Origin: Anaerospora hongkongensis
GTDB lineage: Bacteria > Bacillota > Negativicutes > Sporomusales > DSM-15969
Direction: 5' to 3'
Assembly (NCBI RefSeq): GCF_004339805.1
Contig: NZ_SLUI01000001.1
Location: forward strand, 390,949 to 454,948
Length of the DNA stretch: 64,000 bases
Below, one piece after another: positions 8,181 to 17,037 of the stretch. The notes below the pieces were generated by a model, which saw only the letters and a list, made by a program, of their open reading frames with translations, ran no database searches and had not been told where the DNA came from. The translations under genes were made by a program, and so were the position numbers. Every line of letters begins with the position of its first letter. Positions within the stretch are counted from its first letter, which is position 1.

Positions 8181-10967
8181 TTACGCTTTAAGAACGCCGG
8201 CACAACGTTCACATAAAGTGCCATGCTCAGAGTCTTCACCAATTGTATCACTGTAAATCCAGCACCGTTCACATTTTTCTCCCTGCGCAGGAGTTACCAC
8301 TACTGCCAGCGGCAATTCCGCGGAGCGGTAGGCATTGTCCGGAGCCTGCTGCACCCCTTGTTTCACATTGGCCTTCGAAACAATGAGAAGTGTAGCAAGT
8401 TCTTCACCCAGGGCATTCAGTTGCTCATAAACGTCATCGGAAGCATAGATAGCAATTGCGGCATCAAGTGAATGTCCGATTACTTTCGTACGGCGAGCCT
8501 GCTCCAGCGCCTTGGTTAGCTCACTGCGAACAGTTAATAATTTGTTCCATTTGTCCTCAAGCTGCTTATCTAAATATTCACTGCGGGCCGCTGGCCAGTC
8601 AGCCAATTGAATGCTTTCAGGATTTCCAGCCACTTTCGGCATATGCTGCCAAACCTCTTCCGCCGAGAAGGTCAGTACAGGCGAAACAAGCCGCACCAGT
8701 GTATCCAGTATCTCGTACATTGCCGTCTGAGCGGCACGCCGCTCGACAGAATCGGGTTTAGCCGTATAAACACGGTCTTTGAGAATATCCAGATAAATAG
8801 AGCTTAAATCAATTGCACAAAAGTTGTGTACCGTATGATATAAGGTATGGAATTCATAGGCATCATACGCCTGTGTTACTTTTTCCCGTACCTGCTCCAG
8901 GCGAAGCAGTGCCCACCGGTCAATTTCCAACAGACGATCATAGGAAACCCGGTCTGTTCCCGGATTAAAATCGGCTAAGTTACCGAGGATATACCGGAAA
9001 GTATTGCGGATTTTACGGTACACCTCTGACATTTGTTTCAAAATATCATTGGAAATACGGATATCCGCCTTGTAATCCGCCGAAGCAACCCACAATCTCA
9101 GAATATCTGCTCCGTATTGCTTGATTACATCTTGGGGGTAAATAGTATTCCCCACGGATTTGGACATTTTGCGGCCTTCACCGTCAACTACGAAGCCATG
9201 GGTAAGCACGGCATTGTAAGGCGCACGCCCACGGGTAGCCACTGAAGTTAAGAGGGAAGACTGGAACCAGCCGCGATGCTGATCACTGCCTTCTAAATAC
9301 AAATCAGCAGGCCACTTAAGGGCAGGATTGGTTTCCAATACGGCAGCGTGACTTGAGCCGCTGTCAAACCAGACATCCATAATATCCGTTTCTTTGCGGA
9401 ATTCTGTGTGACTGCAATGCGGGCAGCTAAAGCCTGCAGGCAATATTTCCGCTGCTGATTTGGCCCACCAGGCATCAGAGCCTTCCACTTTAAACAAATC
9501 GGAAACGGCCGTTATGGTCGCATCATTGATAATGTGCTCGTTGCATTTTGTGCAATAGAAAATCGGAATGGGAAGTCCCCACACCCGCTGCCGCGATATG
9601 CACCAATCCTGCCGGTCACGAACCATATTCCGGATGCGTTCTTCACCCCACTCGGGAATCCACTGGACTTCTTCAATTGCCTTCAGCGCAGCATCACGGA
9701 AGCCATCGACTGATGCAAACCATTGTTCAGTTGCCCGGTAGATAATCGGATTTTTGCAGCGCCAGCAGTGAGCATATTGATGCTTGACCGAACCTTTGCC
9801 AAGCAGCATAGACCGTTCTGCCAGTTCTTTAATGACCGGAACATTGGCGTCATGCACCAAGAGGCCCTCAAATTTGCCGCCTTCAGCGGTGAAGCGTCCC
9901 GCATGATCAACCGGATTAATGATCGGCAAGCCGTATTTCATGCCCACTTCAAAGTCTTCCTGGCCATGTCCGGGGGCAGTGTGCACGCAGCCCGTCCCTT
10001 GTTCCAGCGTAACATGATCGCCAAGTACAATAGGAGACTCGCGTTCAATGAACGGATGAGAAAAAATCATTCCTTCCAGATCGGCGCCTTTTAGTTTTGC
10101 TAGAATTGTATACTCCTCGATCTTCGCCGCCTTCATGACAGACTCCGCCAAACCGGCAGCCAGCAGATAGATCTCCTGACCGGCTTGTACCCAGACATAC
10201 TCCAGCTCGGGATTAACGCAAATCGCAACATTAGCAGGCATTGTCCAGGGGGTCGTCGTCCAGATTACGGCAAAAACCTGTTCAGGATTCACTCCCACCG
10301 GCAAATTGCCTTTGTCATCAATCACTGGAAACTTAACATAGATGGAGTGGGACTTTTTCTCAGCATACTCAATTTCGGCTTCAGCCAGGGCAGTCTCACA
10401 AGAGGTACACCAATAAACCGACTTAAGTCCTTTATAGATATAGCCCTGTTTAGCCATTTCACCAAAAACTTTTATTTGTTTGGCTTCATATTCCGGGTAC
10501 AGCGTGACATAAGGATTTTCCCAATCACCGCTGACACCCAGCCGCTTAAAATCTTCCCGCTGCATATCCAGGCATTTCAACGCATACTGTTTGCACTCAC
10601 GGCGTAAATCCAGCGGATTTAACTCGTGGCGGTTAAGTCCCAGAATCTTGATTGCCGCATGCTCGATCGGCAGTCCGTGTGTGTCCCAGCCGGGCACATA
10701 GGGCGCTTCGAAGCCCTGAAGCGACTTATACTTAACAATGATATCCTTGAGAATTTTATTTAATGCGGTTCCAATATGGATATTTCCATTCGCATAGGGC
10801 GGTCCGTCGTGTAGAACAAATTTAGCTTTACCTTGGTTGCGCGCTACTTTCTTTGCATAAATATTTTCATCAGACCAGTAAGACAGCATTTGCGGTTCCC
10901 GTTCAGGCAAATTAGCCCGCATCGGAAACTCAGTCTGGGGCAGATTAAGGGTTTTACTATAATCCAA
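8181..10967 (-). CDS. ileS: Isoleucyl-tRNA synthetase
   Basis: A class I synthetase of about 928 residues charging tRNA-Ile. The HIGH-class signature appears as NGNIHIGTALNKILKD near residue 65, the KMSKS loop as GRKMSKSVGN, and the C-terminal zinc ligands as CERCWIYSD and CERCAGVL. A CP1 editing domain is expected from length and from TTPWTMPANVA. The start is TTG at 10967, because GGAGGTG is 6 nt upstream and gives LDYSKTLNLPQTEFPM as in homologues; an earlier in-frame TTG lies within that ribosome-binding site. Expression is controlled by an Ile T-box leader. Confidence 0.96.
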   Translation of the reverse strand: MDYSKTLNLPQTEFPMRANLPEREPQMLSYWSDENIYAKKVARNQGKAKFVLHDGPPYANGNIHIGTALNKILKDIIVKYKSLQGFEAPYVPGWDTHGLPIEHAAIKILGLNRHELNPLDLRRECKQYALKCLDMQREDFKRLGVSGDWENPYVTLYPEYEAKQIKVFGEMAKQGYIYKGLKSVYWCTSCETALAEAEIEYAEKKSHSIYVKFPVIDDKGNLPVGVNPEQVFAVIWTTTPWTMPANVAICVNPELEYVWVQAGQEIYLLAAGLAESVMKAAKIEEYTILAKLKGADLEGMIFSHPFIERESPIVLGDHVTLEQGTGCVHTAPGHGQEDFEVGMKYGLPIINPVDHAGRFTAEGGKFEGLLVHDANVPVIKELAERSMLLGKGSVKHQYAHCWRCKNPIIYRATEQWFASVDGFRDAALKAIEEVQWIPEWGEERIRNMVRDRQDWCISRQRVWGLPIPIFYCTKCNEHIINDATITAVSDLFKVEGSDAWWAKSAAEILPAGFSCPHCSHTEFRKETDIMDVWFDSGSSHAAVLETNPALKWPADLYLEGSDQHRGWFQSSLLTSVATRGRAPYNAVLTHGFVVDGEGRKMSKSVGNTIYPQDVIKQYGADILRLWVASADYKADIRISNDILKQMSEVYRKIRNTFRYILGNLADFNPGTDRVSYDRLLEIDRWALLRLEQVREKVTQAYDAYEFHTLYHTVHNFCAIDLSSIYLDILKDRVYTAKPDSVERRAAQTAMYEILDTLVRLVSPVLTFSAEEVWQHMPKVAGNPESIQLADWPAARSEYLDKQLEDKWNKLLTVRSELTKALEQARRTKVIGHSLDAAIAIYASDDVYEQLNALGEELATLLIVSKANVKQGVQQAPDNAYRSAELPLAVVVTPAQGEKCERCWIYSDTIGEDSEHGTLCERCAGVLKA

Positions 10968-10988
10968 AAAAGACACCTCCAAAATAAA

Positions 10989-11234
10989 TACCTCTCATCC
11001 CTAGTAAGGGACGAGAGGTTTGTTCCCGTGGTACCACCCTAATGACAAAAGTCACTCGTGTAACGGATAACGGTCGTTACCGGCAAAGCCTGGCTGCCGA
11101 ATTTGCAGTTCAGCTTGCAGTTCAGGAGTGATATTCGCTGCAAACGTTCACCGGACTTCCACCAAATCTCCGGCTCGCTGTAGAACAGATATTGTAACTA
11201 CTGGCTCCCTCATAACTCTTCGTTGCTATACTCT
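10989..11234 (-). promoter_or_regulatory. Isoleucine T-box riboswitch leader of ileS
   Basis: The minus strand carries the hallmark T-box AGGGTGGTACCACGGGAAC (around 11021-11040), followed by a terminator hairpin CCTCTC.../...GAGAGG (10991-11018) just before the ileS ribosome-binding site. Upstream, the specifier region reads GAATATCACTCC, placing an ATC (Ile) codon in the expected position before the downstream stem I strand; an AG-bulge-like ATGAGGGAG also occurs. Uncharged tRNA-Ile would stabilise the antiterminator and permit ileS transcription. Confidence 0.93.
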
Positions 11235-11239
11235 TATTT

Positions 11240-11268
11240 ATTATACTGAGCCAGATAAAGGAAGTCAA
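11240..11268 (-). promoter_or_regulatory. Sigma-A promoter of the ileS T-box leader
   Basis: TTGACT (11263-11268) and a perfect TATAAT (11240-11245) are separated by exactly 17 bp on the minus strand. The -35 begins 11 bp after the divIVA stop, so ileS has its own transcription unit. Confidence 0.85.
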
Positions 11269-11278
11269 ATCGAGTCCG

Positions 11279-11731
11279 TCAATTTTCCTCTTCCTGACTT
11301 GTCTTCAGCATTTCCATCTGCGCTTGTATCAGCGTCAGCATACGTGTTCTATACACACTGGTTTGCTTCTTTAAGTCATCGTATTCGCTAAGAGCACGCC
11401 GTACTTTAAGAGTCGCCTCATCTACCAGCTTTTGCGCCCTGATTTCGCCTTCCTTCATCAGCAGCTCGCTTTCTTTCTTGGCATTGAGCTTGACTTCTTC
11501 AGCAGTTTCCTGGGCAATAACCAGCGTATTATGCAAGGTATTCTCCATGTGCTGATAATGTTCCAGTTTGCTGTTAATCCGCTCCAACGTTTCCTTCAAT
11601 TCCATATTGTCGCGGTACAACTGCTCATAATCTTTTATAACACGATCTAGAAATTCATCGACTTCTTCTTCACTGTAACCCCGGAAACTGCGCTTAAACT
11701 CTTTATTATGGATATCTAAAGGTGTTAGCAT
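11279..11731 (-). CDS. divIVA: DivIVA-domain cell division protein
   Basis: A 150-residue DivIVA protein. The N-terminal membrane-curvature domain is clear (LTPLDIHNKEFKRSFRGYSEEEVDEFLD in pieces: LTPLDI, FRGYS, EVDEFL), followed by a long coiled coil to near the C terminus. DivIVA localises at poles and septa and recruits division or sporulation partners. It follows ylmH with 26 bp between them, in the Bacillus order sepF-ylmH-divIVA-ileS. Confidence 0.92.
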   Translation of the reverse strand: MLTPLDIHNKEFKRSFRGYSEEEVDEFLDRVIKDYEQLYRDNMELKETLERINSKLEHYQHMENTLHNTLVIAQETAEEVKLNAKKESELLMKEGEIRAQKLVDEATLKVRRALSEYDDLKKQTSVYRTRMLTLIQAQMEMLKTSQEEEN

Positions 11732-11757
11732 TTCTCCTGCCTCCCCTGCATGCTGAC

Positions 11758-12543
11758 TTACAAAAATCGCCTCAATAAGAGGCTGATCCTGCCTTTACGA
11801 GTCTGTCCGATAATTTCGCATACTTCTACCCGGCCTCGCCCCCGCATAGAAATGATGTCACCTGCTTTAACCGTTTGCGACGCGCTTTTCGCTTGCTGCC
11901 AATTGACCTTCACCTTGTCTGCCTCTATTTCCGAAGTCATTTTAGTACGCGAAATGCCAAACCCGACTGCTGCGACCGTATCGAGCCTGAGAGAAGCTAC
12001 CGTTGACCGGATCTCTTTCATCTTCTCTTCACGCGGTTCAATAGCCGTTAGTTCAACTACCTGTATACTTACAGGCGCAGCAGCTACTTTCAGTAAATTC
12101 TGGGTGATATAGGTCGCTATTGTTGTATCGGCAATAATATGGCAGCTATCACCTTTTAAAATAATATCGCCAAACAGTTCTCTTTTTACGCCCAGACTCA
12201 TGAGTGCCCCTAATATATCCCTGTGCCCGAGCTGGTGATGCCGGCCGTCCCAGGTAACAGCCAGGGCAGTGATGGCAAAATCTATCCTGCCGGGAAAATC
12301 AGGCTCGGCAAAAACGACACGTACCCTTTCTGCTCCGTTATATCCACCCTCGCTCTGTAAAGCAAGTCCCGGATAATGGGCAGCAATCGTTTCGGCAATA
12401 CTATAACCATAAGGATCAAGAAATTCGCTAACCCGGTATTTCCGGCTGCGAAGGGCATTATCGGCCAGATCAATCAGCTTTGCAGCCAGTTCTGCATCAC
12501 CGCTGGAGCGATAATATCGGATAATCTTTTCTCTTTCGCTCAC
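11758..12543 (-). CDS. ylmH: YlmH family RNA-binding protein (S4 domain)
   Basis: A 261-residue YlmH protein: an N-terminal YlmH-specific region (residues 1-175, including the HHQLGHRDILGALMSLG block) and a C-terminal S4 RNA-binding domain (about 183-240, LRLDTVAAVGFGISRTKM). Bacillus YlmH is reported to act in rescue of stalled 50S-peptidyl-tRNA complexes; that role is from the family. It starts with GTG overlapping the proC stop by 4 bp (GTGA), indicating coupling. Confidence 0.9.
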   Translation of the reverse strand: MSEREKIIRYYRSSGDAELAAKLIDLADNALRSRKYRVSEFLDPYGYSIAETIAAHYPGLALQSEGGYNGAERVRVVFAEPDFPGRIDFAITALAVTWDGRHHQLGHRDILGALMSLGVKRELFGDIILKGDSCHIIADTTIATYITQNLLKVAAAPVSIQVVELTAIEPREEKMKEIRSTVASLRLDTVAAVGFGISRTKMTSEIEADKVKVNWQQAKSASQTVKAGDIISMRGRGRVEVCEIIGQTRKGRISLLLRRFL

Positions 12544-13355
12544 TTACGTTTCCCCATTTCACGAGACCTTTCACAAGCAACAGCTACAGCATCACTGAGT
12601 GCAGCCCTTACTCCCCGTTGTTCCATCACATGAATGCCGGCTATTGTCGTTCCTCCGGGAGACGTGACGGCATCGCGCAATTTGGCAGGATGCTCCCCTG
12701 TTTCCAACACCATTTTCGCAGCACCCAGCAATGTCTGCGCGGCTAACAGGATCGACATCTGCCGCGGCAGTCCTACTCTTACGCCAGCATCTGCCAGTGC
12801 ATCAATCAATACAAAGGCATAGCCCGGTCCACTGCCGGAGAGTCCCGTTACGGCATCCATTAACTCTTCACCAGCCATAACCGTCTTGCCAACGGCATTA
12901 AATAAAGCTGCCGCCTTCTCCCCATGCTCCGAACAGGAGCGGCTGCCGAGCGCAAGCACTGACATCCCTTCACCAACTGCCACAGGCGTATTGGGCATAA
13001 CCCGGATAATCGGATTATTGGGTAGTTTTTCCTCCAATGCGGCCAGCCGGACTCCGGCTGCTACGGAAACGACAATTGTCTGCGGTAAGATAGCCTTGGC
13101 AATTGTGGTTAATAAAGGTTCTACGACATTTGGTTTTACAGTTAGAAATAAAATATCGGCTTTCGCCGCAAGCAGCTGGCTATCGGCAATGGCTGTCACC
13201 CCATAAGAAGCCTCTAAGAATGCACGCCTGTTCTCATTAACATCATTCACCAGAATTTGCGCCGGCTGTAACAAACCTGCCTGCAAAATCCCGCGAATTA
13301 ACGCTTCGGCAATTGCACCACCGCCGATAAATCCAACGTATTGATTAGTAAACAT
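12540..13355 (-). CDS. proC: Pyrroline-5-carboxylate reductase
   Basis: ProC reduces pyrroline-5-carboxylate to proline with NAD(P)H. The 271 residues include the Rossmann motif GFIGGGAIAEALIRGI (residues 8-23), RVMPNTP near 117, and the C-terminal signature DAVTSPGGTTIAGI. It sits between sepF and ylmH, where Bacillus has ylmG (a YggT-family membrane gene); no ylmG is present here. It has a 4-bp overlap with ylmH and a 19-bp gap from sepF. Confidence 0.95.
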   Translation of the reverse strand: MFTNQYVGFIGGGAIAEALIRGILQAGLLQPAQILVNDVNENRRAFLEASYGVTAIADSQLLAAKADILFLTVKPNVVEPLLTTIAKAILPQTIVVSVAAGVRLAALEEKLPNNPIIRVMPNTPVAVGEGMSVLALGSRSCSEHGEKAAALFNAVGKTVMAGEELMDAVTGLSGSGPGYAFVLIDALADAGVRVGLPRQMSILLAAQTLLGAAKMVLETGEHPAKLRDAVTSPGGTTIAGIHVMEQRGVRAALSDAVAVACERSREMGKRK

Positions 13356-13374
13356 ATGACCTCCTGAGCATCAC

Positions 13375-13821
13375 TTACGGTTTGTTAATCCATGGCAAGA
13401 AAGCCTTGTCCACTCCCTCTTCACGTGAACTATAAGCTACGTCCACATTATTAGGAGCACATAGGAAAATATCATGCCCAATTTTTTGGATATTTCCTCC
13501 TAAAGCATAGGTTGTCCCACTTATGAAATCAATCATGCGTTTCGCTACATCTTTGTCTGTGTTTTCAAAGTTCACCACAACAGGTTTTCTGTTTTTTAAA
13601 TGATCAGCCACATGCTGGGCATCATCGAAGGAAAAGGGCTCCACGACCATTACTTTGATTTGCTTTTGCTGCTGAGCTGTCGGCAAATTCACAATATTGC
13701 TTGCAGCTGACTTTTTCAGTTTATTTTCCGCCGCCGGCTCATCCACAGGTTTTGTTTTTTCTTCTTCTACTTCCGTTTCAAATAAGCCAATACTTCCCCA
13801 GACTTTTTCCATAAATTTCAT
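13375..13821 (-). CDS. sepF: Cell division protein SepF
   Basis: A 148-residue SepF: an N-terminal amphipathic membrane-binding segment (MKFMEKVWGSIGLFE), an acidic linker, and the C-terminal SepF domain with VMVVEPFSFDDAQHVADHL, PVVVNFEN and RMIDFISGTTYALGG. SepF polymerises and tethers FtsZ to the membrane. It lies in the ylmE-sepF order of Bacillus. Confidence 0.95.
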   Translation of the reverse strand: MKFMEKVWGSIGLFETEVEEEKTKPVDEPAAENKLKKSAASNIVNLPTAQQQKQIKVMVVEPFSFDDAQHVADHLKNRKPVVVNFENTDKDVAKRMIDFISGTTYALGGNIQKIGHDIFLCAPNNVDVAYSSREEGVDKAFLPWINKP

Positions 13822-13838
13822 AGTCTTTCCTCCCTCTG

Positions 13839-14534
13839 CTATTGACGTGAACCAAAAATTCCTGTACCGATGCGAACAAGGTTTGCACCTTCTTCGATAG
13901 CAATCTGAAAATCATGGGTCATCCCCATGGACAGCCATTGAATGCTCGTGTTCGGCAGCCGGGCTTCCCGCAACTGTAAAAACAGGTTGTTCATTTCCCG
14001 GAAGACCGGTCGAACCGATTCCGTATTCTCATAAAAAGGAGCGATTGTCATCAGACCGCAAAGCTGCACATGTTCAAGTCCGATAACAAAATTCACCAGT
14101 GACGGAAGCTGATCCGGAGCAATGCCAAACTTCGTCTCCTCACCAGCCACATTGACTTGGAGTAAAATATCCTGCCTTTTACCGCACTTTGCAGCAACAC
14201 GATCTATTTCCAAGGCTAATTTCTCATTATCAACTGAATGAATCAGATCAAAGGCCGGTACTGCCTGCCGCGCCTTATTGGTCTGCAAATGGCCGATAAG
14301 GTGCCACTCCAGCTCACGCCCTAAGACAGGCTGCTTTGCTAACGCTTCCTGTACCCGGTTTTCACCAACTGCGTTAATTCCGGCATCAATTGCTGTTTGA
14401 ATCATTTCAGGTGCATGATTTTTTGTAACGGCAACCAGTTTAACTGCCCTTATCTCTAAATTCCGCTGCTGCCGAATTAGACTGGCTTGTTCCATATTCT
14501 GCTTGATTTGGGCAATATGTTGGGCAATAGACAT
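13839..14534 (-). CDS. YggS family pyridoxal-phosphate homeostasis protein (YlmE)
   Basis: A 231-residue fold-type III PLP-binding protein. Lys38 in VAVTKNH is the expected Schiff-base lysine; GENRVQE, WHLIGHLQTNK and LSMGMTHDF are the family blocks. YggS/YlmE proteins buffer PLP pools and affect amino-acid metabolism. It lies 17 bp upstream of sepF, as in Bacillus. It has no adjacent pgeF (ylmD): the phosphate module separates the two. Confidence 0.93.
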   Translation of the reverse strand: MSIAQHIAQIKQNMEQASLIRQQRNLEIRAVKLVAVTKNHAPEMIQTAIDAGINAVGENRVQEALAKQPVLGRELEWHLIGHLQTNKARQAVPAFDLIHSVDNEKLALEIDRVAAKCGKRQDILLQVNVAGEETKFGIAPDQLPSLVNFVIGLEHVQLCGLMTIAPFYENTESVRPVFREMNNLFLQLREARLPNTSIQWLSMGMTHDFQIAIEEGANLVRIGTGIFGSRQ

Positions 14535-14633
14535 GGCAATCCCTCCATCTTATGGAATATTCGCCTATAAACAAAATTTTCCTCTCAGACTAATTACCCA
14601 ACATGAAATAATTATCAGTCAATAGTATAAAAA

Positions 14634-14665
14634 CAGCACTGCCGCTTTTTAAACCGGCAGTGCTG
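14634..14665 (-). terminator. phoU terminator
   Basis: A perfect 11-bp stem CAGCACTGCCG / CGGCAGTGCTG directly after phoU, followed on the minus strand by a T-run. Confidence 0.8.
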
Positions 14666-14672
14666 CTTTATG

Positions 14673-15329
14673 CTATTTGGTTCGAAGGCGTTGACCAGTT
14701 GCCAAATAAATAATCCATTCCGCAATGTTTGTGGCATGATCGGCAACCCGTTCCAGGTAACGGGCAACAAAGATTAATTGGGTTGCCTGGCTGATTGTTC
14801 GTGGATCTTCAAACATATAGGTGAGCAGCTCCCGAAACACCTGCTGGTACAGGTAATCGACTTCATCATCGGCATGGCACACTGCTTCGGCCAACTGCGT
14901 ATCCAGATTGACATAAGCGCGTAAAGCGTCGTTCAGCATCTTTTGCGCCATTTCCGCCATGCGGGGAATATCGACTAAGGGCTTTAACAACGGCTGATTT
15001 GCAATTCTGAGCGTTACATTGGCGATATCATAAGCATGGTCTCCCATACGCTCCAGATCAGTAGCGATTTTCATTCCCGTGCCGATAACCCTGAGATCAC
15101 GGGCTAAAGGCTGCTGACGTGCAATGAGTACCATACAGTGATCTTCGATATCGATTTCCATTTTGTCGATGATGTCATCATTGGCAATGACCTTGCGGGC
15201 CAGCTCCTCGTTTTGTTTTGCGAGGGACTGAACCGCATCACTAATAGCAGCAGAAACGGCTTCACCCATTTTGAGAATTTCGCCCCGCAAGCCTTCCAGC
15301 TCTTGATCATAATTATGTCTAGTCGTCAT
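14673..15329 (-). CDS. phoU: Phosphate-signalling regulator PhoU
   Basis: A 218-residue PhoU with two three-helix PhoU repeats (about residues 15-105 and 120-205). The repeats carry the metal-binding-type motifs ERMGDHAYDIAN and ERVADHATNIAEW. PhoU links Pst transporter activity to the PhoR/PhoB system. It lies 15 bp downstream of pstB. It is distinct from the second PhoU-domain gene at 57.3 kb. Confidence 0.94.
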   Translation of the reverse strand: MTTRHNYDQELEGLRGEILKMGEAVSAAISDAVQSLAKQNEELARKVIANDDIIDKMEIDIEDHCMVLIARQQPLARDLRVIGTGMKIATDLERMGDHAYDIANVTLRIANQPLLKPLVDIPRMAEMAQKMLNDALRAYVNLDTQLAEAVCHADDEVDYLYQQVFRELLTYMFEDPRTISQATQLIFVARYLERVADHATNIAEWIIYLATGQRLRTK

Positions 15330-15344
15330 ACTATTTCCCCCTGT

Positions 15345-16100
15345 CTAACCAAAGCGGCCCGTAATATAATCTTCTGTTCGTTGATCCTGAGGTCTCGTAA
15401 AAATAGCATCTGTTTTATCGTGCTCTACTAACTCACCATTCAGAAAAAAAGCTGTATAGTCAGATACCCGTGCCGCTTGCTGCATGTTATGCGTAACCAT
15501 AACAATGGTATATTTGCTCTTCAGTTCGGTCACTAACTCTTCGATTTTCATCGTCGATATCGGATCCAGTGCCGAACAAGGCTCATCCATAAGCAAGACT
15601 TCCGGTTCCACTGCCAGCAGCCTGGCAATACACAACCGCTGCTGCTGTCCCCCTGATAATCCCATCGCCGAACTATGAAGACGATCTTTTACTTCCCCCC
15701 ATAGTGCAGCGCCGGTAAGGCTTTTTTCCACAATATCATCAAGAACCGCTTTGCTGCTTGTGCCATGTATGCGTGGCCCGTAGGCAATATTATCATAAAT
15801 AGACATTGGAAAGGGATTAGGCCGCTGAAAAACCATACCAATTCTTTTGCGTAACATGACCACATCAATATTAGGATGATAAATATTTACGCCGTCAATA
15901 AAAATCTCGCCTTCAATTTTTACATTATCGATCAAATCATTCATCCGGTTAATCGTCTTGATAAAGGTCGATTTCCCGCACCCCGACGGACCAATCAGCG
16001 CTAAGACGCTGTTCTGCACAACATTCATCGAGATCTTTTTTAATGCCAGTGAATCACCATAATATAATTTCAATTTATTTACTTGAATTTTATATTCCAT
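15345..16100 (-). CDS. pstB: Phosphate ABC transporter ATP-binding protein
   Basis: PstB energises high-affinity phosphate import. The 251-residue protein shows Walker [10 protein letters not shown] (37-45), signature LSGGQQQR and Walker [14 protein letters not shown]. The pstS, pstC and pstA genes that normally precede it are absent here, so the permease must be encoded elsewhere. It is preceded by a four-repeat Pho box and a -10 element, and the ATG follows AGGGAGGG. It probably forms a two-gene unit with phoU. Confidence 0.95.
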   Translation of the reverse strand: MEYKIQVNKLKLYYGDSLALKKISMNVVQNSVLALIGPSGCGKSTFIKTINRMNDLIDNVKIEGEIFIDGVNIYHPNIDVVMLRKRIGMVFQRPNPFPMSIYDNIAYGPRIHGTSSKAVLDDIVEKSLTGAALWGEVKDRLHSSAMGLSGGQQQRLCIARLLAVEPEVLLMDEPCSALDPISTMKIEELVTELKSKYTIVMVTHNMQQAARVSDYTAFFLNGELVEHDKTDAIFTRPQDQRTEDYITGRFG

Positions 16101-16145
16101 ATTTTTACCCTCCCTAGGGAATCGCTATTGCACCATTACCATTGC

Positions 16146-16199
16146 AATATACCATACTCCCGTAAGAGCATTGTTAATTCTATGTTAATTTTGCATTAA
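16146..16199 (-). promoter_or_regulatory. Pho box and promoter of pstB-phoU
   Basis: On the minus strand, four hexamers in an exact 11-bp phase read TTAATG, TTAACA, TTAACA, CTTACG (16199 down to 16161, 5-nt spacers). These resemble the TT(A/C/T)ACA repeats bound by PhoP in Gram-positives. A TATATT -10 (16146-16151) follows 9 bp later with no -35, as expected for an activated promoter. The likely regulator, a PhoB-type protein, is encoded immediately upstream. Confidence 0.7.
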
Positions 16200-16230
16200 G
16201 ATTTGTCCTGGTATTTCGGAATATAAAAAA

Positions 16231-16254
16231 TTCCCCAGATTAAAATCTGGGGAA
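16231..16254 (-). terminator. phoB-type regulator terminator
   Basis: A perfect 10-bp stem TTCCCCAGAT / ATCTGGGGAA with a 4-nt loop and a T-run on the minus strand. Confidence 0.85.
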
Positions 16255-16330
16255 GATATCGCCTGCCAATTAAAGTAAGCAGCGCTTTTCTATTTGCTTC
16301 TTTCATTCTCGATGTGACGGTTTTATTTAG

Positions 16331-17023
16331 TTAAATATCACGAAACCGGTAGCCAACTCCACGCACGGTTTCAATGGCATCGGCAATTTCCGTATCTTGT
16401 GCCAGCTTGGCCCGCAAATGACGAACATGCACATCAACCGTACGGGTATCACCGAAATATTCATAGCCCCAGATTTTTTCCAATAATTGATCACGTGTAA
16501 AAACTTTGCCCACATTCGTGGAAAGCAGTTTAATCAGTTCATATTCCTTAGGCGTCAATTCAAGCTTTTCTTTCCCCAAATAGGCCTCATAGCGACTGAA
16601 GTTTAACCGCAGTTCCCCAATTACCATTTCCCCTACCTGTGAAGTATCCTTATGGCTTCGCCGCAAAACAGCCTTTACTCTGGCAGTCAGTTCACGCGTG
16701 CTGAACGGTTTGGTTAAATAGTCATCGGCGCCTAATTCCAGACCGATGACTTTGTCAATCTCCTCACTCTTCGCTGTCAGCATAATGATTGGAATCGCCG
16801 CCGTTTCCCTTCTGCCCTTTAAAGAACGGCAAACCTCGAGGCCGTCCAAGCCGGGCAGCATCAAATCGAGAATAACCAAATCCGGTTTTTCTGTACGGAC
16901 CATTTTTACCGCCGCATGGCCATCGCCTGCTTCCGAAACTTCAAAGCCTTCCTTCATTAAATTGAACTTTACCAATTCACGGATATGCAATTCATCATCT
17001 ACAACCAGAATCTTATCAGGCAT
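16331..17023 (-). CDS. PhoB/PhoP-type winged-helix response regulator
   Basis: A 230-residue OmpR-family response regulator. The receiver domain has DD at 9-10, phosphoacceptor Asp53 (VILDLMLPG) and the TKPF lysine loop. The DNA-binding domain has ELTPKEYELIKLL and RTVDVHVRHLRAKL, typical of PhoB/PhoP. No histidine kinase is adjacent. Position directly before a Pho-box-preceded pstB-phoU supports a role in phosphate control; this is inference, since WalR-type regulators look similar. Confidence 0.88.
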   Translation of the reverse strand: MPDKILVVDDELHIRELVKFNLMKEGFEVSEAGDGHAAVKMVRTEKPDLVILDLMLPGLDGLEVCRSLKGRRETAAIPIIMLTAKSEEIDKVIGLELGADDYLTKPFSTRELTARVKAVLRRSHKDTSQVGEMVIGELRLNFSRYEAYLGKEKLELTPKEYELIKLLSTNVGKVFTRDQLLEKIWGYEYFGDTRTVDVHVRHLRAKLAQDTEIADAIETVRGVGYRFRDI

Positions 17024-17037
17024 TGTCTTCTCTCCCT

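Noticed and set aside
14673..17023. Horizontal transfer of the phosphate module.
   Set aside because: Base composition and codon style look like the neighbours, and no mobile element or repeat borders it; rearrangement is as likely.
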